64,000 nt of DNA. Source: Chloroflexota bacterium. GTDB taxonomy: Bacteria > Chloroflexota > Anaerolineae > Aggregatilineales > Phototrophicaceae. The position numbers were made by a program, and so were the translations under genes. This document shows, in pieces, positions 36,557-46,015 of the stretch; position 1 is the stretch's first letter; every line of letters starts with the position of its first letter. The DNA is taken from assembly GCA_026708115.1 (NCBI GenBank), contig JAPOVL010000027.1, positions 36,244 to 100,243 of the forward strand, given 5' to 3'. Below the pieces are notes generated by a model. The model saw only the letters and a list, made by a program, of their open reading frames with translations. It made no database searches and was not told where the DNA came from.

Positions 36557-37350
36557 GTCTTCCGCATCTCCTTCTTGATCAAGGTCCTTGGCTCCGGCTC
36601 GTCTGTTTGAAAAAGGCCCCATTGCTCGATTTCCCCTTGCGGCGGCGCTTCGCTGCCCCATTTGCGGCTGGGGCGCCAGCCGAAGCGATGCGCCGTTTCC
36701 GCCAGGAATTCGGCATATTTGAAGGGCGCCAGCGCGGAATCAATGACGGGCACGCCCAGTTCTTCTTGCAAGGTTTGATGAAAGCCAACTTCGGCGCTGC
36801 AACCCAGGATGATGACCTCGGCGCCATCGTCTTCTACGGCGTGCCTGCCCTCGCGCAGCATGGCTTCCAGGGCGCGATCGGCTTGCGCTTGAAAGTCGAG
36901 CACGTTCATGTTCAGCGGGCGCATCGAGCGCAAGCGATGGCTATAGCCGTAGCTGTGAATATTTTCGCTCATCTTGGCGATTGCCTTGCTGGCCCCCACC
37001 AGCACGGAAAAGCTATTTCCCAGATGCGACGCAATCGCCAAGGATGATTGGCAGGGCGCGGTCACGATGGCTTGGCCGGATACTTCGCGCGCCTCGCGCA
37101 GCGCCAGATCATAAAAGCAGCCGATCACAAAGCCGTCATAGCGGTCGGCGAAGCGATAGACCGCCGTCACGATATCGGCCATGACCAGCGCTTCGTAAGC
37201 GTGGTAACGCAGGTGCCGCGGCCGCGGACCAGGCGGCAGGGACAAGATGTCCACCTCCGTGTCGGGTCGCCTGGATGCGGCGAAGGCGAGCTTCAAGGCC
37301 TCCGTGTAGAGCTTGTCTTCAACGATTGGGTCGATCCACAAGATTCTCAT
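36553..37350 (-). CDS. Asp/Glu/hydantoin racemase family protein
   Basis: 265 residues. The two catalytic cysteines of cofactor-independent racemases are present: Cys78 in VIGCFYD and Cys184 in ILGCSAEVGF, the latter followed by the expected second-half motif. The position between hyuA and hyuB favours hydantoin racemase (interconversion of 5-substituted hydantoin enantiomers) over aspartate racemase. It overlaps hyuB by four bases and starts 24 bases after hyuA. Confidence 0.87.
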   Translation of the reverse strand: MRILWIDPIVEDKLYTEALKLAFAASRRPDTEVDILSLPPGPRPRHLRYHAYEALVMADIVTAVYRFADRYDGFVIGCFYDLALREAREVSGQAIVTAPCQSSLAIASHLGNSFSVLVGASKAIAKMSENIHSYGYSHRLRSMRPLNMNVLDFQAQADRALEAMLREGRHAVEDDGAEVIILGCSAEVGFHQTLQEELGVPVIDSALAPFKYAEFLAETAHRFGWRPSRKWGSEAPPQGEIEQWGLFQTDEPEPRTLIKKEMRKT

Positions 37351-37374
37351 GTCCGCTCGCTCCTTTCGGCGCGC

Positions 37375-39450
37375 TCATCGCAGGTGCATGCGCACATTCG
37401 CGTATGAGTCGACGACCGCCTTCATGCCTGGGCCGACGACAATGGTTGATTCGCGTTCTTCGATGATCGCGGGACCGGCGATTGTCATGCCCGCGCCCAG
37501 CCGATAGCGGTCGTAAGTCGGCGCGGCGACGAATCCGCCCGCTTCAGGAAAATACGCTTGCCGCTTGCCTTTGAAGGACGGGGCGGGGTCCCTGCCGGCG
37601 TCGGCAAGCACTTGCTGTTTGATGGCCGCGCGCGCGCCGGATACCCGGCTGCGCCAGGTCAAGAGCTCGATGGGCGTATGGTCCGGCACGTAATGATAAA
37701 GTCCTTTGTAGGTCGCGTTAAATCGCTGGATAAAGTCAGAAACATCCATCGCGCTCAGGTCATGGGGCAGGGGAACCTGGATCTCATGCAGTTGACCCTG
37801 GAAGCGCCCGTCAACGCTTCGTTCGATTTGCACATCGTCTTCGCCGATGCCTGCGTCATGGAGCATCTGCAGCCCCTGTGCTTCCATGTCCTCGAAGAGA
37901 TCCTTGACGCCCGACCAATCGGCATTTGCCAGCATGCTTGGGTAGGAATGAGCGAAATCAAAGGCGACCGGCGCGATCAACAAGCCAATTGCGGATGCGA
38001 CGCCGGCGCCGGGCGCGACGACGACTTCGGGAGCGCCCAAAATCGAGGCGACGCCCCCGGCGTGTACCGGTCCCGCGCCGCCGAAACAGATCATGGCATA
38101 GTTGCGCGGATCGCGCGCCCTTTCCAGAATGTGGATGCGGGCCGCCGCCGCCATATTCTCGTTGACCAGCTTGTGAATGGCGGCGGCGGCTTCGACCAGG
38201 CTCCAGGAGAATTGCTCGGCGATCGGTCCCAGCGCGCGCTCCGCCGCCGCCATATTGAGCGTCATTTCGCCACCAAGAAAGTAATCCGGATTGAGATAAC
38301 CCAAGACGAGATCCGCATCGGTGACAGTCGGCAGCGTGCCGCCGAAGCCATAAGCTGCCGGTCCCGGGCTCGAGCCCGCGCTCTGTGGGCCGACTTTCAG
38401 CAAACCCAGATCGTCCACCCAGGCTATACTGCCGCCACCGGCGCCGCTTTCCAGGATATCGACGGTGGGGAATTGCAGCGGGTAGCCGCTGCCCTTGGCG
38501 AAGCGATTGACCCGGGCTACTTCCAGATTGGAGGCAATGGCGGGTTTTCCGTCGTGAACCAGGGCCACTTTTGCGGTTGTCCCGCCCATGTCGAAGGAAA
38601 TGAGATCGGCATGCCCCGCCAATCCGCCGAAATATGCCGCAGCGAGCGCGCCCGCGGCCGGTCCCGATTCGACCAGGCGGATAGGTTGTTCGGCGGCCGC
38701 GGAAGCCAGCGCTGTGCTGCCCGACGAGAGCATCAGATAGAAGTTGCCTTTGAATCTGGACGCCAGGAGTTGATCGCGCATGGTTTGCAAATACTGGTAC
38801 ATCAGCGGCAAAACGAAGGCGTTGGCCACGGCCGTCGATGTCCGTTCATATTCGCGGATCTCGGGCGCGATATCGCTGGACAGCGTCAGCGGGATATCGG
38901 GCCAGCAGGCGCGCACGAGCTCCGCGATGCGCCGTTCGTTGCTCGGGTTGCGGTAGGAATGCAGGCAGGACACGGCGATGGCCTCAACGCCCTGCGCCTT
39001 GAAATCGGCTAGCGCATGGCGCAAGTCTTCTTCGCAGACAGGCTGAAGAATCCTGCCATCGCGGTCGACGCGTTCGCCGATGCCGCGTCGCAAGTAGCGC
39101 GGGCTGAGCGGAGGGGGATATTGCAGGAACAGATCATAAATGGCGTAGCGCTGCTCCGTTCTCATTTCCAAAATGTCACGGAAGCCTGCGCTTGTCAACA
39201 AACCGACCAAGGCGCCGCGATGCTGAATGAGCGAGTTTGCCACCAGGGTCGTGGCATGAAACAAGTTGAGCAGCTGATCGTGGCTCAGGCCGGATGCTTT
39301 CAGCAGCTCTCCCAAACCGCGCAATGCGGCGGCTTCGGGATGATCCGGAGTCGTCAATACCTTGAAGATATCGAGCTTTCCACTGTCTGTATCGAGCAAA
39401 GCAAAATCGGTAAAAGTACCGCCAATGTCAAAGCCAAGCTCGTATCCCAT
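37375..39450 (-). CDS. hyuA: Hydantoinase A/oxoprolinase family subunit (HyuA)
   Basis: 691 residues, full length for the family. The actin-like ATPase phosphate loops are seen as FDIGGTFTDFALLD near the N terminus and SFDMGGTTAKVALV near residue 290; FGGAGPVHAG is the conserved C-domain motif. HyuA binds ATP and the cyclic amide substrate and forms a complex with HyuB. It lies 26 bases after the DppB-like gene, so catabolic and uptake genes are on one mRNA. Substrate: hydantoin, N-methylhydantoin or oxoproline; undecided. Confidence 0.92.
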   Translation of the reverse strand: MGYELGFDIGGTFTDFALLDTDSGKLDIFKVLTTPDHPEAAALRGLGELLKASGLSHDQLLNLFHATTLVANSLIQHRGALVGLLTSAGFRDILEMRTEQRYAIYDLFLQYPPPLSPRYLRRGIGERVDRDGRILQPVCEEDLRHALADFKAQGVEAIAVSCLHSYRNPSNERRIAELVRACWPDIPLTLSSDIAPEIREYERTSTAVANAFVLPLMYQYLQTMRDQLLASRFKGNFYLMLSSGSTALASAAAEQPIRLVESGPAAGALAAAYFGGLAGHADLISFDMGGTTAKVALVHDGKPAIASNLEVARVNRFAKGSGYPLQFPTVDILESGAGGGSIAWVDDLGLLKVGPQSAGSSPGPAAYGFGGTLPTVTDADLVLGYLNPDYFLGGEMTLNMAAAERALGPIAEQFSWSLVEAAAAIHKLVNENMAAAARIHILERARDPRNYAMICFGGAGPVHAGGVASILGAPEVVVAPGAGVASAIGLLIAPVAFDFAHSYPSMLANADWSGVKDLFEDMEAQGLQMLHDAGIGEDDVQIERSVDGRFQGQLHEIQVPLPHDLSAMDVSDFIQRFNATYKGLYHYVPDHTPIELLTWRSRVSGARAAIKQQVLADAGRDPAPSFKGKRQAYFPEAGGFVAAPTYDRYRLGAGMTIAGPAIIEERESTIVVGPGMKAVVDSYANVRMHLR

Positions 39451-39476
39451 AGGGCGTCCTTATTCGCGCGAGGTCG

Positions 39477-40484
39477 CTACTGATGCTGAATGCGCGGATC
39501 CAACTGAACATAGAGCAAGTCCACTATCGTATTCGATACCACAAATATCACCGCGATGACCAATGCCGCGCCTATGACGGCGTAAAAGTCGAAGGAGACC
39601 ACCGACTCGACGGCATAGCGTCCCAGTCCTGGCCAGGTGAAGACCACTTCAACCAGGACCGCGCCACTCAAGAGAAACCCGATCTGGATGCCCAACATGG
39701 TGACGACAGGAATCAGCGCATTGCGGAAGGCATGACGGAGAATGACGCGCTTCTCGTTCAAGCCCTTGGCGCGTGCCGTGCGCACATAAGGCTGCGAGAG
39801 CGTCTCTAGCATGCCGCTGCGGGTGAAACGCGCGCCAACCGCAAGCCGTCCCAGAGATAGCGCCGCGACCGGCAAAACCAAATGCTGGACGCTCGACCAG
39901 AAGACATCCCATTGACCGGCCAGCAAGCTGTCGATGGTATAAAACCCGGTCACGTGAGGCGGCGGCGCTATCAAGGTCGGCAAGCGCCCTTCCAGCGGGA
40001 ACCAGTCCAGCGACTTGGCGAAGATGAGTTGCAGGAAGAGCGCCAGGACAAATGGCGGTATGCCCATGCCCACGACAACCAGCATGCGGATAAGCATATC
40101 GGGCGCTCTCCCCGCGTTAACTGCCGCCAGGATGCCCATCGAGATGCCCAGAATGACGATGACCACGCCGGAGAAGATCGCTAGTTCCGCTGTCGCCGGG
40201 AAGCGCAAACGCAAATCGTCGCTGACGGCCCGTCTCGTCAACAGCGACTTGCCCAGGTCGCCGCGAGCCAATCCGGAAATGTAGGTGATGAATTGCTCGT
40301 GGAAGGGCCTGTCCAGGCCCAATTCGGCGCGAATTCTTTCGATTTGCTCCGGGCGCGCGTTGGTGCCGGCCGCGACGGCAGCGGGATCGGCAGGCAAGAC
40401 TTGCGTGACGACGAAGAGTATCACCGCCATGCCAAAGAGCTTGAGAACCAGCGTCAGGAGGCGTTCAAGTATTAACCTGCCCAT
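39477..40484 (-). CDS. Peptide-type ABC transporter permease (DppB-like)
   Basis: 335 residues beginning MGRLILERLLTLVLKLFGMAVILFVVTQVLPADPA, the classic DppB N terminus. The coupling loop PYVRTARAKGLNEKRVILRHAFRN is intact. About six membrane segments. It follows the SBP gene by 75 bases that hold a terminator-like hairpin. DppB normally directly precedes DppC; here hyuA, the racemase and hyuB separate the two. Confidence 0.92.
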   Translation of the reverse strand: MGRLILERLLTLVLKLFGMAVILFVVTQVLPADPAAVAAGTNARPEQIERIRAELGLDRPFHEQFITYISGLARGDLGKSLLTRRAVSDDLRLRFPATAELAIFSGVVIVILGISMGILAAVNAGRAPDMLIRMLVVVGMGIPPFVLALFLQLIFAKSLDWFPLEGRLPTLIAPPPHVTGFYTIDSLLAGQWDVFWSSVQHLVLPVAALSLGRLAVGARFTRSGMLETLSQPYVRTARAKGLNEKRVILRHAFRNALIPVVTMLGIQIGFLLSGAVLVEVVFTWPGLGRYAVESVVSFDFYAVIGAALVIAVIFVVSNTIVDLLYVQLDPRIQHQ

Positions 40485-40493
40485 GGGAATCGT

Positions 40494-40547
40494 AAAAGGG
40501 CAGAACGCAGCCCGCTCAGCGAACCGCGTTCCGCGTTAGCTGCCCTT
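40494..40547 (-). terminator. Terminator-like hairpin after the peptide SBP
   Basis: On the minus strand AAGGGCAG (40547-40540) and AACGC pair with GCGTT and CTGCCCTT (40508-40496), leaving a two-base bulge and a loop of about 24 bases, and a short T-run follows. It lies between the SBP stop and the DppB start and probably attenuates transcription of the rest of this long operon. Confidence 0.55.
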
Positions 40548-40559
40548 GCGCCCGGATGG

Positions 40560-42122
40560 CTAGCCTTCCAACCAGATATCATAGGGATGCAAATCGCCCG
40601 GGAAGCCATAGGGATCGTACTGGTAGCCGCGCACTGAGGAGTGCGTCAAGTCGATGTATTGCGACAGCATGACCGGGATTACGACCGCTTCGTCAATCAG
40701 GATTTGCTGCGCCTCGCAGAGCAATTCGTCGATCCGCGGGTCGCCAGGAGCCAGCGTCGGCGCTTCTTCCAACAGGGCGTCAAATGCTGGATTGCTGTAC
40801 CAGGCCCAGTTGCCCGTGCCAGTGTCTATCAGCGCCGAGTGATTAAGCCGGAAGAGCATCTCCCCGGCATAGGGAATCGGGATATTGAGCCAGTGGCTGC
40901 TCATATCGTAGGCGGTATCGAAGTTGCGCTGCGCGTCGATGAAGGTGCCCCAGGGGATGTCGTCCAACATCACTTCAATATTCAGTTCAGCCAGGGCTTC
41001 CTGGAAGAGCACGGCGGCGAAGCGGCGCGGTTCGTTGGCGTGGCGATAAGCTTGCCGTACGCTGAAGCCATCTGCATAGCCGGCTTCGGCCAGCAATTCG
41101 CGCGCTTTGTCAAGATCTTGCACCGGCTCGAAGACATCGCAATGTCCGATCGTCCCGGCCAGCGCCGGCGATGTCAGGGGAACGGCGAAGCCGCCCATGA
41201 CCTCGATCATGGCATGGTAGGGATAGGCGTGCAACAGCGCCTGACGCACTTGCTTGTTCGCCAGGGGGCCGTCTTGCTTCATGAAGTGGTAGAAGCCTTG
41301 CAGCGGATTGCCGAAGTTCAGGTGGATGGCGGAACTGGTAGCGGCGCGGCGCACATCGGAGAGGCCCGCCCAATCGATCAAATGCACTTCGCCGTCTTCC
41401 ATCAGCAGCAGGCGCGTGGTGTAATCCAGGCCATAACGGGCAATGAAGCGCTCGATATGGGGCCCTTCCCAACCGCCCCAGTAATCCGGGAAGGCTTCCA
41501 TCTCGGTCTGGCGACCGGGGTCCCAGCGCACCAATTGATAAGGACCTGTTCCTACCGCGTTTTCGCGGAAGAATTCACCGGCCATGTCACCGTCCATATC
41601 GTGCTCGGCCAGCGCCTGGGCGCTGAGGATCTTGATATGCGGCAGGCCGGCCCAGAATTGGAAGTCCGCCGAGTTCAACTGAATGGCGACGGTCATGTCG
41701 TCGACGACCGTGACAGAAGCGACGGGCGCGAGGATGAACCCCAGATTGCCCAGGCCCAGCGCCTTGTGCCGATCGAGCGATAATTTGACGGCTTCGGCAT
41801 CCAGGGTCGAGCCGTCGTGGAACTGCACGCCCTCCCGTATCGAAAGCGTATAAGTCAAAGCGTCGTCGGATATCTCCCAACTCGTCGCCAGGCGCGGCAC
41901 GATCTCCCCCTCGCGCGAATATTGCGTGAGTCCCTCGTACATGGCGTTGATGACGTAGCCCTCGGTTTGCGAGATGCCCATCGCGGCCGGATCCAAAGAA
42001 TTGGGTTCGCAGCAACTGCCCAGAACAAAGGCGCCGGTCCATTCAACATCCGCCGAACTGGCGGGGATGAGGATCAATACCAGTGCGATTGCAGCTAAAA
42101 GGGTGACTTTCTTTTGAAGCAT
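40560..42122 (-). CDS. Peptide/nickel-type ABC solute-binding protein (SBP family 5)
   Basis: 520 residues from ATG 42122, with AAGGAG seven bases upstream. Sec signal MLQKKVTLLAAIALVLILIP with cleavage near SSA; the later GSCCEPN is not a lipobox. The family-5 signature region AMYEGLTQYSREGEIVPRLA is present, as is the usual HDGSTLDAEAVKLSLDR. Family 5 proteins bind peptides, opines, glutathione or nickel; with hydantoinase genes in the operon, a cyclic dipeptide, carbamoyl or hydantoin compound is plausible. Confidence 0.92.
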   Translation of the reverse strand: MLQKKVTLLAAIALVLILIPASSADVEWTGAFVLGSCCEPNSLDPAAMGISQTEGYVINAMYEGLTQYSREGEIVPRLATSWEISDDALTYTLSIREGVQFHDGSTLDAEAVKLSLDRHKALGLGNLGFILAPVASVTVVDDMTVAIQLNSADFQFWAGLPHIKILSAQALAEHDMDGDMAGEFFRENAVGTGPYQLVRWDPGRQTEMEAFPDYWGGWEGPHIERFIARYGLDYTTRLLLMEDGEVHLIDWAGLSDVRRAATSSAIHLNFGNPLQGFYHFMKQDGPLANKQVRQALLHAYPYHAMIEVMGGFAVPLTSPALAGTIGHCDVFEPVQDLDKARELLAEAGYADGFSVRQAYRHANEPRRFAAVLFQEALAELNIEVMLDDIPWGTFIDAQRNFDTAYDMSSHWLNIPIPYAGEMLFRLNHSALIDTGTGNWAWYSNPAFDALLEEAPTLAPGDPRIDELLCEAQQILIDEAVVIPVMLSQYIDLTHSSVRGYQYDPYGFPGDLHPYDIWLEG

Positions 42123-42225
42123 TTTCTGGCTCCTTAACCATTCTGTAAAACAAAGCAAATTCGGGAGGCCCTGTGTATCAACAGCCTGGCATGCACGCCT
42201 GGACTCTCCACGAATTGTTCTGGGG

Positions 42226-42254
42226 AATATATCGCGCTGCTATGCGATTGTCAA
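42226..42254 (-). promoter_or_regulatory. Strong sigma70-type promoter of the peptide/hydantoin operon
   Basis: TTGACA (42254-42249), 17-base spacer, TATATT (42231-42226) on the minus strand: a near-consensus promoter. Start of transcription near 42219, leader of about 97 bases before the SBP ATG. It lies in the 306-base gap 42123-42428, which otherwise shows nothing recognisable. Confidence 0.65.
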
Positions 42255-42428
42255 CAATGCTCAAAAGTTGGAACAAGCCATCAATTGCGCTGTCTCCACA
42301 TCGGATCACGGCTAGATGGCGGCAAGGAACTCAATTCATAAACAAAGGCCCCTGTCAAGTTCTCAAGACAGGGGCGCGCTTAATCTCTAAATTGCGCTGC
42401 TGTGGCAATTGCCGGAGACGCGCGGAGC

Positions 42429-43334
42429 TTACCAGCCGCGTTTGCCCAGGATCACTTCTTCGGGCGTCACGTTGATGCCGACCATGGCCTCGCCGAGATT
42501 GCGGCTGACGTCGGCCAGAATCTTAGCGTCTTCGAAATGGGTGACGGCTTTGACGATTGCCCTGGCGCGTTGTTCCGGATTGCCGCTCTTGAAGATGCCG
42601 CTGCCGACGAATACGCCATCGACGCCCAGCTGCATCATCAGCGCGGCATCGGCGGGCGTGGCGACGCCACCGGCGGCGAAATTGACGACCGGCAGGCGTC
42701 CCAGCTCAGCAGTTTCCTTGACCAGATGGAAGGGCGCGCGGATGTCCTTGGCATAGCTGTACATTTCGTCTTCGTCCATACAGCTTAGGCGGCGGATCTC
42801 GCCATTGACCGAACGCGCGTGCCGCACCGCTTCCACGACATCGCCCGTGCCCGCCTCGCCTTTGGTGCGCATCATGGCCGCGCCTTCGTTTATCCGACGC
42901 AAGGCTTCGCCCAGGTTGCGGCAGCCGCAAACGAAGGGGACGGTGAATTGCCATTTGTTGATGTGGTGTTCTTCATCGGCCGGGGTTAGCACTTCGCTCT
43001 CGTCAATGTAATCGACGCCAAGCGCTTCCAGGATCTGCGCTTCGACGAAGTGTCCGATGCGGGCTTTGGCCATGACCGGGATGCTGACGGCACTGATGAT
43101 GCCTTCGATCATATCGGGGTCGCTCATGCGCGCGACGCCGCCCTGGACGCGGATATCGGCCGGTACGCGCTCCAAAGCCATCACCGCGCAGGCGCCGGCA
43201 TCTTCGGCGATCCTGGCTTGTTCAGGGGTGACGACATCCATGATGACGCCGCCCTTGAGCATCTGCGCCAAACCGCGCTTGACCTTGTCCGTGCCCGTCT
43301 CGCTCCCGTTCTGCTTGTATCCGTTCCTTGCCAT
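42429..43334 (-). CDS. pdxS: Pyridoxal 5'-phosphate synthase lyase subunit PdxS
   Basis: 301 residues, highly conserved. The (beta/alpha)8 enzyme makes PLP from ribose 5-phosphate, glyceraldehyde 3-phosphate and ammonia. Asp33 (IMDV), the Schiff-base Lys90 ([11 protein letters not shown]) and the second Lys in [10 protein letters not shown] are intact. PdxS normally works as a dodecamer with the glutaminase PdxT; no pdxT is found in this window. The product would serve the several PLP enzymes encoded here. It stands alone, with 189 bases to the divergent GNAT gene. Confidence 0.97.
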   Translation of the reverse strand: MARNGYKQNGSETGTDKVKRGLAQMLKGGVIMDVVTPEQARIAEDAGACAVMALERVPADIRVQGGVARMSDPDMIEGIISAVSIPVMAKARIGHFVEAQILEALGVDYIDESEVLTPADEEHHINKWQFTVPFVCGCRNLGEALRRINEGAAMMRTKGEAGTGDVVEAVRHARSVNGEIRRLSCMDEDEMYSYAKDIRAPFHLVKETAELGRLPVVNFAAGGVATPADAALMMQLGVDGVFVGSGIFKSGNPEQRARAIVKAVTHFEDAKILADVSRNLGEAMVGINVTPEEVILGKRGW

Positions 43335-43523
43335 ATCGATGCCTCACTTTATTGTTTCGATCCCTGCCATATCCTACGTGATACGACGCCAGAATCCTAT
43401 GTCCATTGCAGTCCATTGGGACCATTGCTCGGCTGGCGCCGGCTAAAAGCGTTGACGGTAGCGCGGATGCGCGTCTACACTAGCTTGTCTTCGCAGTTCG
43501 ACGAATAGTGACGGTAGGATCAG

Positions 43524-44159
43524 ATGCCGGGCGACTCAATCAGGATCGACACAATCAAGCCAAAATATGCCCAAGCGCTGGAACAACTGCAACGAGATTG
43601 CTTTCCCACGCTCGCGGCTGAGGAGTTGATGTGCGAGGCGCATTTTCTCAAGCACTGCCGCCTTTTTCCCGAGGGCAACTTCGTGGCGCTGGCCGGCGAC
43701 CGCGTGGTGGGATTGGGTTCGGGCTTCCTGATAGATTTCGACTTCGACCAGGCTCAGCACAGTTTCCAGGAGATCATCGCTGGCGGCAGCTACAGCCATC
43801 ACGATCCCTGGGGCGATTGGTATTACGGCGGGGACATCAGCGTCCATCCGGATTATCGCAGGCGCGGCATCGGCTCCAGCTTGTACGCGGCGCGCAAAGC
43901 GGTCGTGCAAAGGCTCAACCGCAAGGGCATCGTCGCCGGCGGCCTCATCCCCGGTTTCGCGGATTACAAGGATCATATCACGGTACAGCAATACGTTGAT
44001 CGCGTGATAGCGGGCGAATTGCATGACAGCACGCTGTCGTTTCAGTTGGGCCGAGGCTTTGTCGTGCGTGGATTGCTGCAAGATTACATTGAAGACGCCG
44101 CTTCGGACAATTGGGCCACGCTTATCGTATGGGATAATCCAGATTTCGAGGCCGACTAA
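43524..44159 (+). CDS. GNAT acetyltransferase of the type fused to C-N hydrolases
   Basis: 211 residues. The acetyl-CoA loop is in DISVHPDYRRRGIGSSLY (Q/R-x-x-G-x-G/A type). The C-terminal part (DSTLSFQLGRGFVVRGLLQDYIEDAASDNWATLIVWDNPDF) is the pattern known from bifunctional GNAT/carbon-nitrogen hydrolase proteins, but here the hydrolase domain is absent. A close paralogue is encoded at 52703, again without fusion. The substrate may be an amine, but that is inference. Convergent with the next gene, 32 bases apart. Confidence 0.85.
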   Translation: MPGDSIRIDTIKPKYAQALEQLQRDCFPTLAAEELMCEAHFLKHCRLFPEGNFVALAGDRVVGLGSGFLIDFDFDQAQHSFQEIIAGGSYSHHDPWGDWYYGGDISVHPDYRRRGIGSSLYAARKAVVQRLNRKGIVAGGLIPGFADYKDHITVQQYVDRVIAGELHDSTLSFQLGRGFVVRGLLQDYIEDAASDNWATLIVWDNPDFEAD

Positions 44160-44191
44160 GCCCCGACCGGGCAAATGCCCAATTGAAGGGC

Positions 44192-45928
44192 CTAACCCGT
44201 CGCCTGGCTTGGCGCCGGCTCAATCCAGTATTCGGCGCCTTGTCCCGCGGCTGTCCATCCCTCAACCTGGTTGTACTGGATGGGGAACCAGCGCATTCCT
44301 TCGGCGTCGCATGCCGGATAACCGGAGATGTGGAAATTTGCCCCGGCGGGCATCCTGCCCACGATGGCGCTGCCTGAGGTACCCGCGCCGTCGCGGATAT
44401 TGTTCGCTTCTCCCGCCGAAACCGTGCCGATCATACCCTTGCCCAGACGAATTGGCGGGCTGTTGGCGCAGTCGATGTGGTAGAGCAGCCAATAATCGCC
44501 GTCGATGCCTTCGACCGTCCAGCCGGCAAGGCCCGCGCCTTGGACCGAATACCAGTAGTATCCGCCGGAGCAGACCGGGCCCTGAACAATCGTAAGGACT
44601 TCACCGGCTTGTATCCTGCCGACTACCTCGGCATTGAGGCTGGCTGCCGCGCGGACTCTGTTTGCCAGGCCGGGGCTGACGACCGCTTGCTGGCCCGCGC
44701 TCAATTGCGGCGCCAGGGCGCAGAGGCCCGGGTTGCCTTCGGATGCCGGCGCGGCTTGGGCCGCTGCCACGACCCCGGTGGTCGCCCATTCCATCGGCGC
44801 CCACACCAGGCTAACAGGTCCCGGTATCGGGAAGGCATTGTATGCGGCTGCATCGCTGGTTAGCGCTCTGGCGTCCGTCAACATACCCGGGCGCCAGGTG
44901 CTCACGCGTTCTCCAGTGTGCCAAGCCATTTGCGATCCGTCGCTGGAAAGCGCTGGCTGGCGATTGGCGTCGAGGTCTCGGCTGATGTAGCCGGTATCGT
45001 AGAGCTGGCCCCCGGTCACTGCCCGCCAGTGAATTTCCCATCCGCCGCGCGCATTCGCAACAGCCGTCGGAATCAGTTCCAAGGCGCCGCTGACGAATCG
45101 GTTTTTCAGACGGGGGGCGTCGATCAGGCGAGAACGCGATCCATCCAGCGGATTCAGCACTTCCCAACGATCCTGTATCCGCAATAGCAGAACGTCTTGA
45201 CCCAGGTGATCGGCCCACATGAAATTAATGGCTAGGTCGGCTGCGTCCGGCGTCAGTTCCAGGTTGAACTGCCTTCGACTTCCATCGCTCGGATTGAATA
45301 CCTCCAGGAATGTGAAGGGACTTTGATTGCCGTACAGGTAGGCGAAAAACAGGCGAGCGATGCCTCCCGCGCCCCAGCGCAGGTCCGGGATACGAATGTT
45401 GCTTTCCTGGTAACCGAGATTGACATCGCCGGCGAGCATCGCGGTCGCGCCCGTATCCAGGCTGTAGACCAGCAAGGACGCCCCCTCCAGGGATTGGACC
45501 AGGGTGTCGATCTGCAGCCAGGCCAGTTGGCGGCTGTCGGGCGACCAGGCCGGTATCGAGCGCAGATAGCCGGCGCTGCTAGCGCCACGCTGGTTGGCAA
45601 TTTTTCTGAGGTTCTGACCGGCAATATCCAGGATCCAAATATCTGCCGGCGGCGTGCCGGCGGTCTGGCTGGCGGCGCCGGCGTGGAAGTCGGCGACAAA
45701 TGAAGGCGCCGCTTCCAGGAAGGCGATCGAGCGGCCGTCGGGCGAAAGCACCGGCCCGCCGTTATAGCCGGATTGAGTGAGTGGCATAGCCGTACTGGCG
45801 CTCAGGTTATAGCGCCAAAGATCGCCATTCTGGTAGGCGTAAATGTCGGGATTGGATGATTGCGACTTGGCGATGTGGCCGCCCGTGACGGCAAGCGCCA
45901 GCAGGAAGAGCAATAGCATCTTCTTCAT
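44192..45928 (-). CDS. Secreted PD40/TolB-like propeller protein with two SH3b-like domains
   Basis: 578 residues from ATG 45928, which begins a Sec signal (MKKMLLLFLLALAVTGG). Residues ~30-370 carry TolB/PD40-like repeats such as NGGPVLSPDGRSIAFLE, IPAWSPDSRQLAWLQ and QPALSSDGSQMAWHTG. The C-terminal ~170 residues hold two bacterial SH3-like modules (SPGLANRVRAAASLNAEVVG and AGEANNIRDGAGTSGSAIVG), which often bind cell-wall peptides. A surface or wall-associated sensor/adaptor is suggested. A similar propeller forms the extracellular part of the kinase at 60534. Confidence 0.83.
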   Translation of the reverse strand: MKKMLLLFLLALAVTGGHIAKSQSSNPDIYAYQNGDLWRYNLSASTAMPLTQSGYNGGPVLSPDGRSIAFLEAAPSFVADFHAGAASQTAGTPPADIWILDIAGQNLRKIANQRGASSAGYLRSIPAWSPDSRQLAWLQIDTLVQSLEGASLLVYSLDTGATAMLAGDVNLGYQESNIRIPDLRWGAGGIARLFFAYLYGNQSPFTFLEVFNPSDGSRRQFNLELTPDAADLAINFMWADHLGQDVLLLRIQDRWEVLNPLDGSRSRLIDAPRLKNRFVSGALELIPTAVANARGGWEIHWRAVTGGQLYDTGYISRDLDANRQPALSSDGSQMAWHTGERVSTWRPGMLTDARALTSDAAAYNAFPIPGPVSLVWAPMEWATTGVVAAAQAAPASEGNPGLCALAPQLSAGQQAVVSPGLANRVRAAASLNAEVVGRIQAGEVLTIVQGPVCSGGYYWYSVQGAGLAGWTVEGIDGDYWLLYHIDCANSPPIRLGKGMIGTVSAGEANNIRDGAGTSGSAIVGRMPAGANFHISGYPACDAEGMRWFPIQYNQVEGWTAAGQGAEYWIEPAPSQATG

Positions 45929-46015
45929 GGCACAATTCCCCCCAAAATGCTTCACATCTCCATCTTATCACGGGACGCCAGCTGCGCTCAATCAGGCCGA
46001 AGGCAAGCGCGGCAT

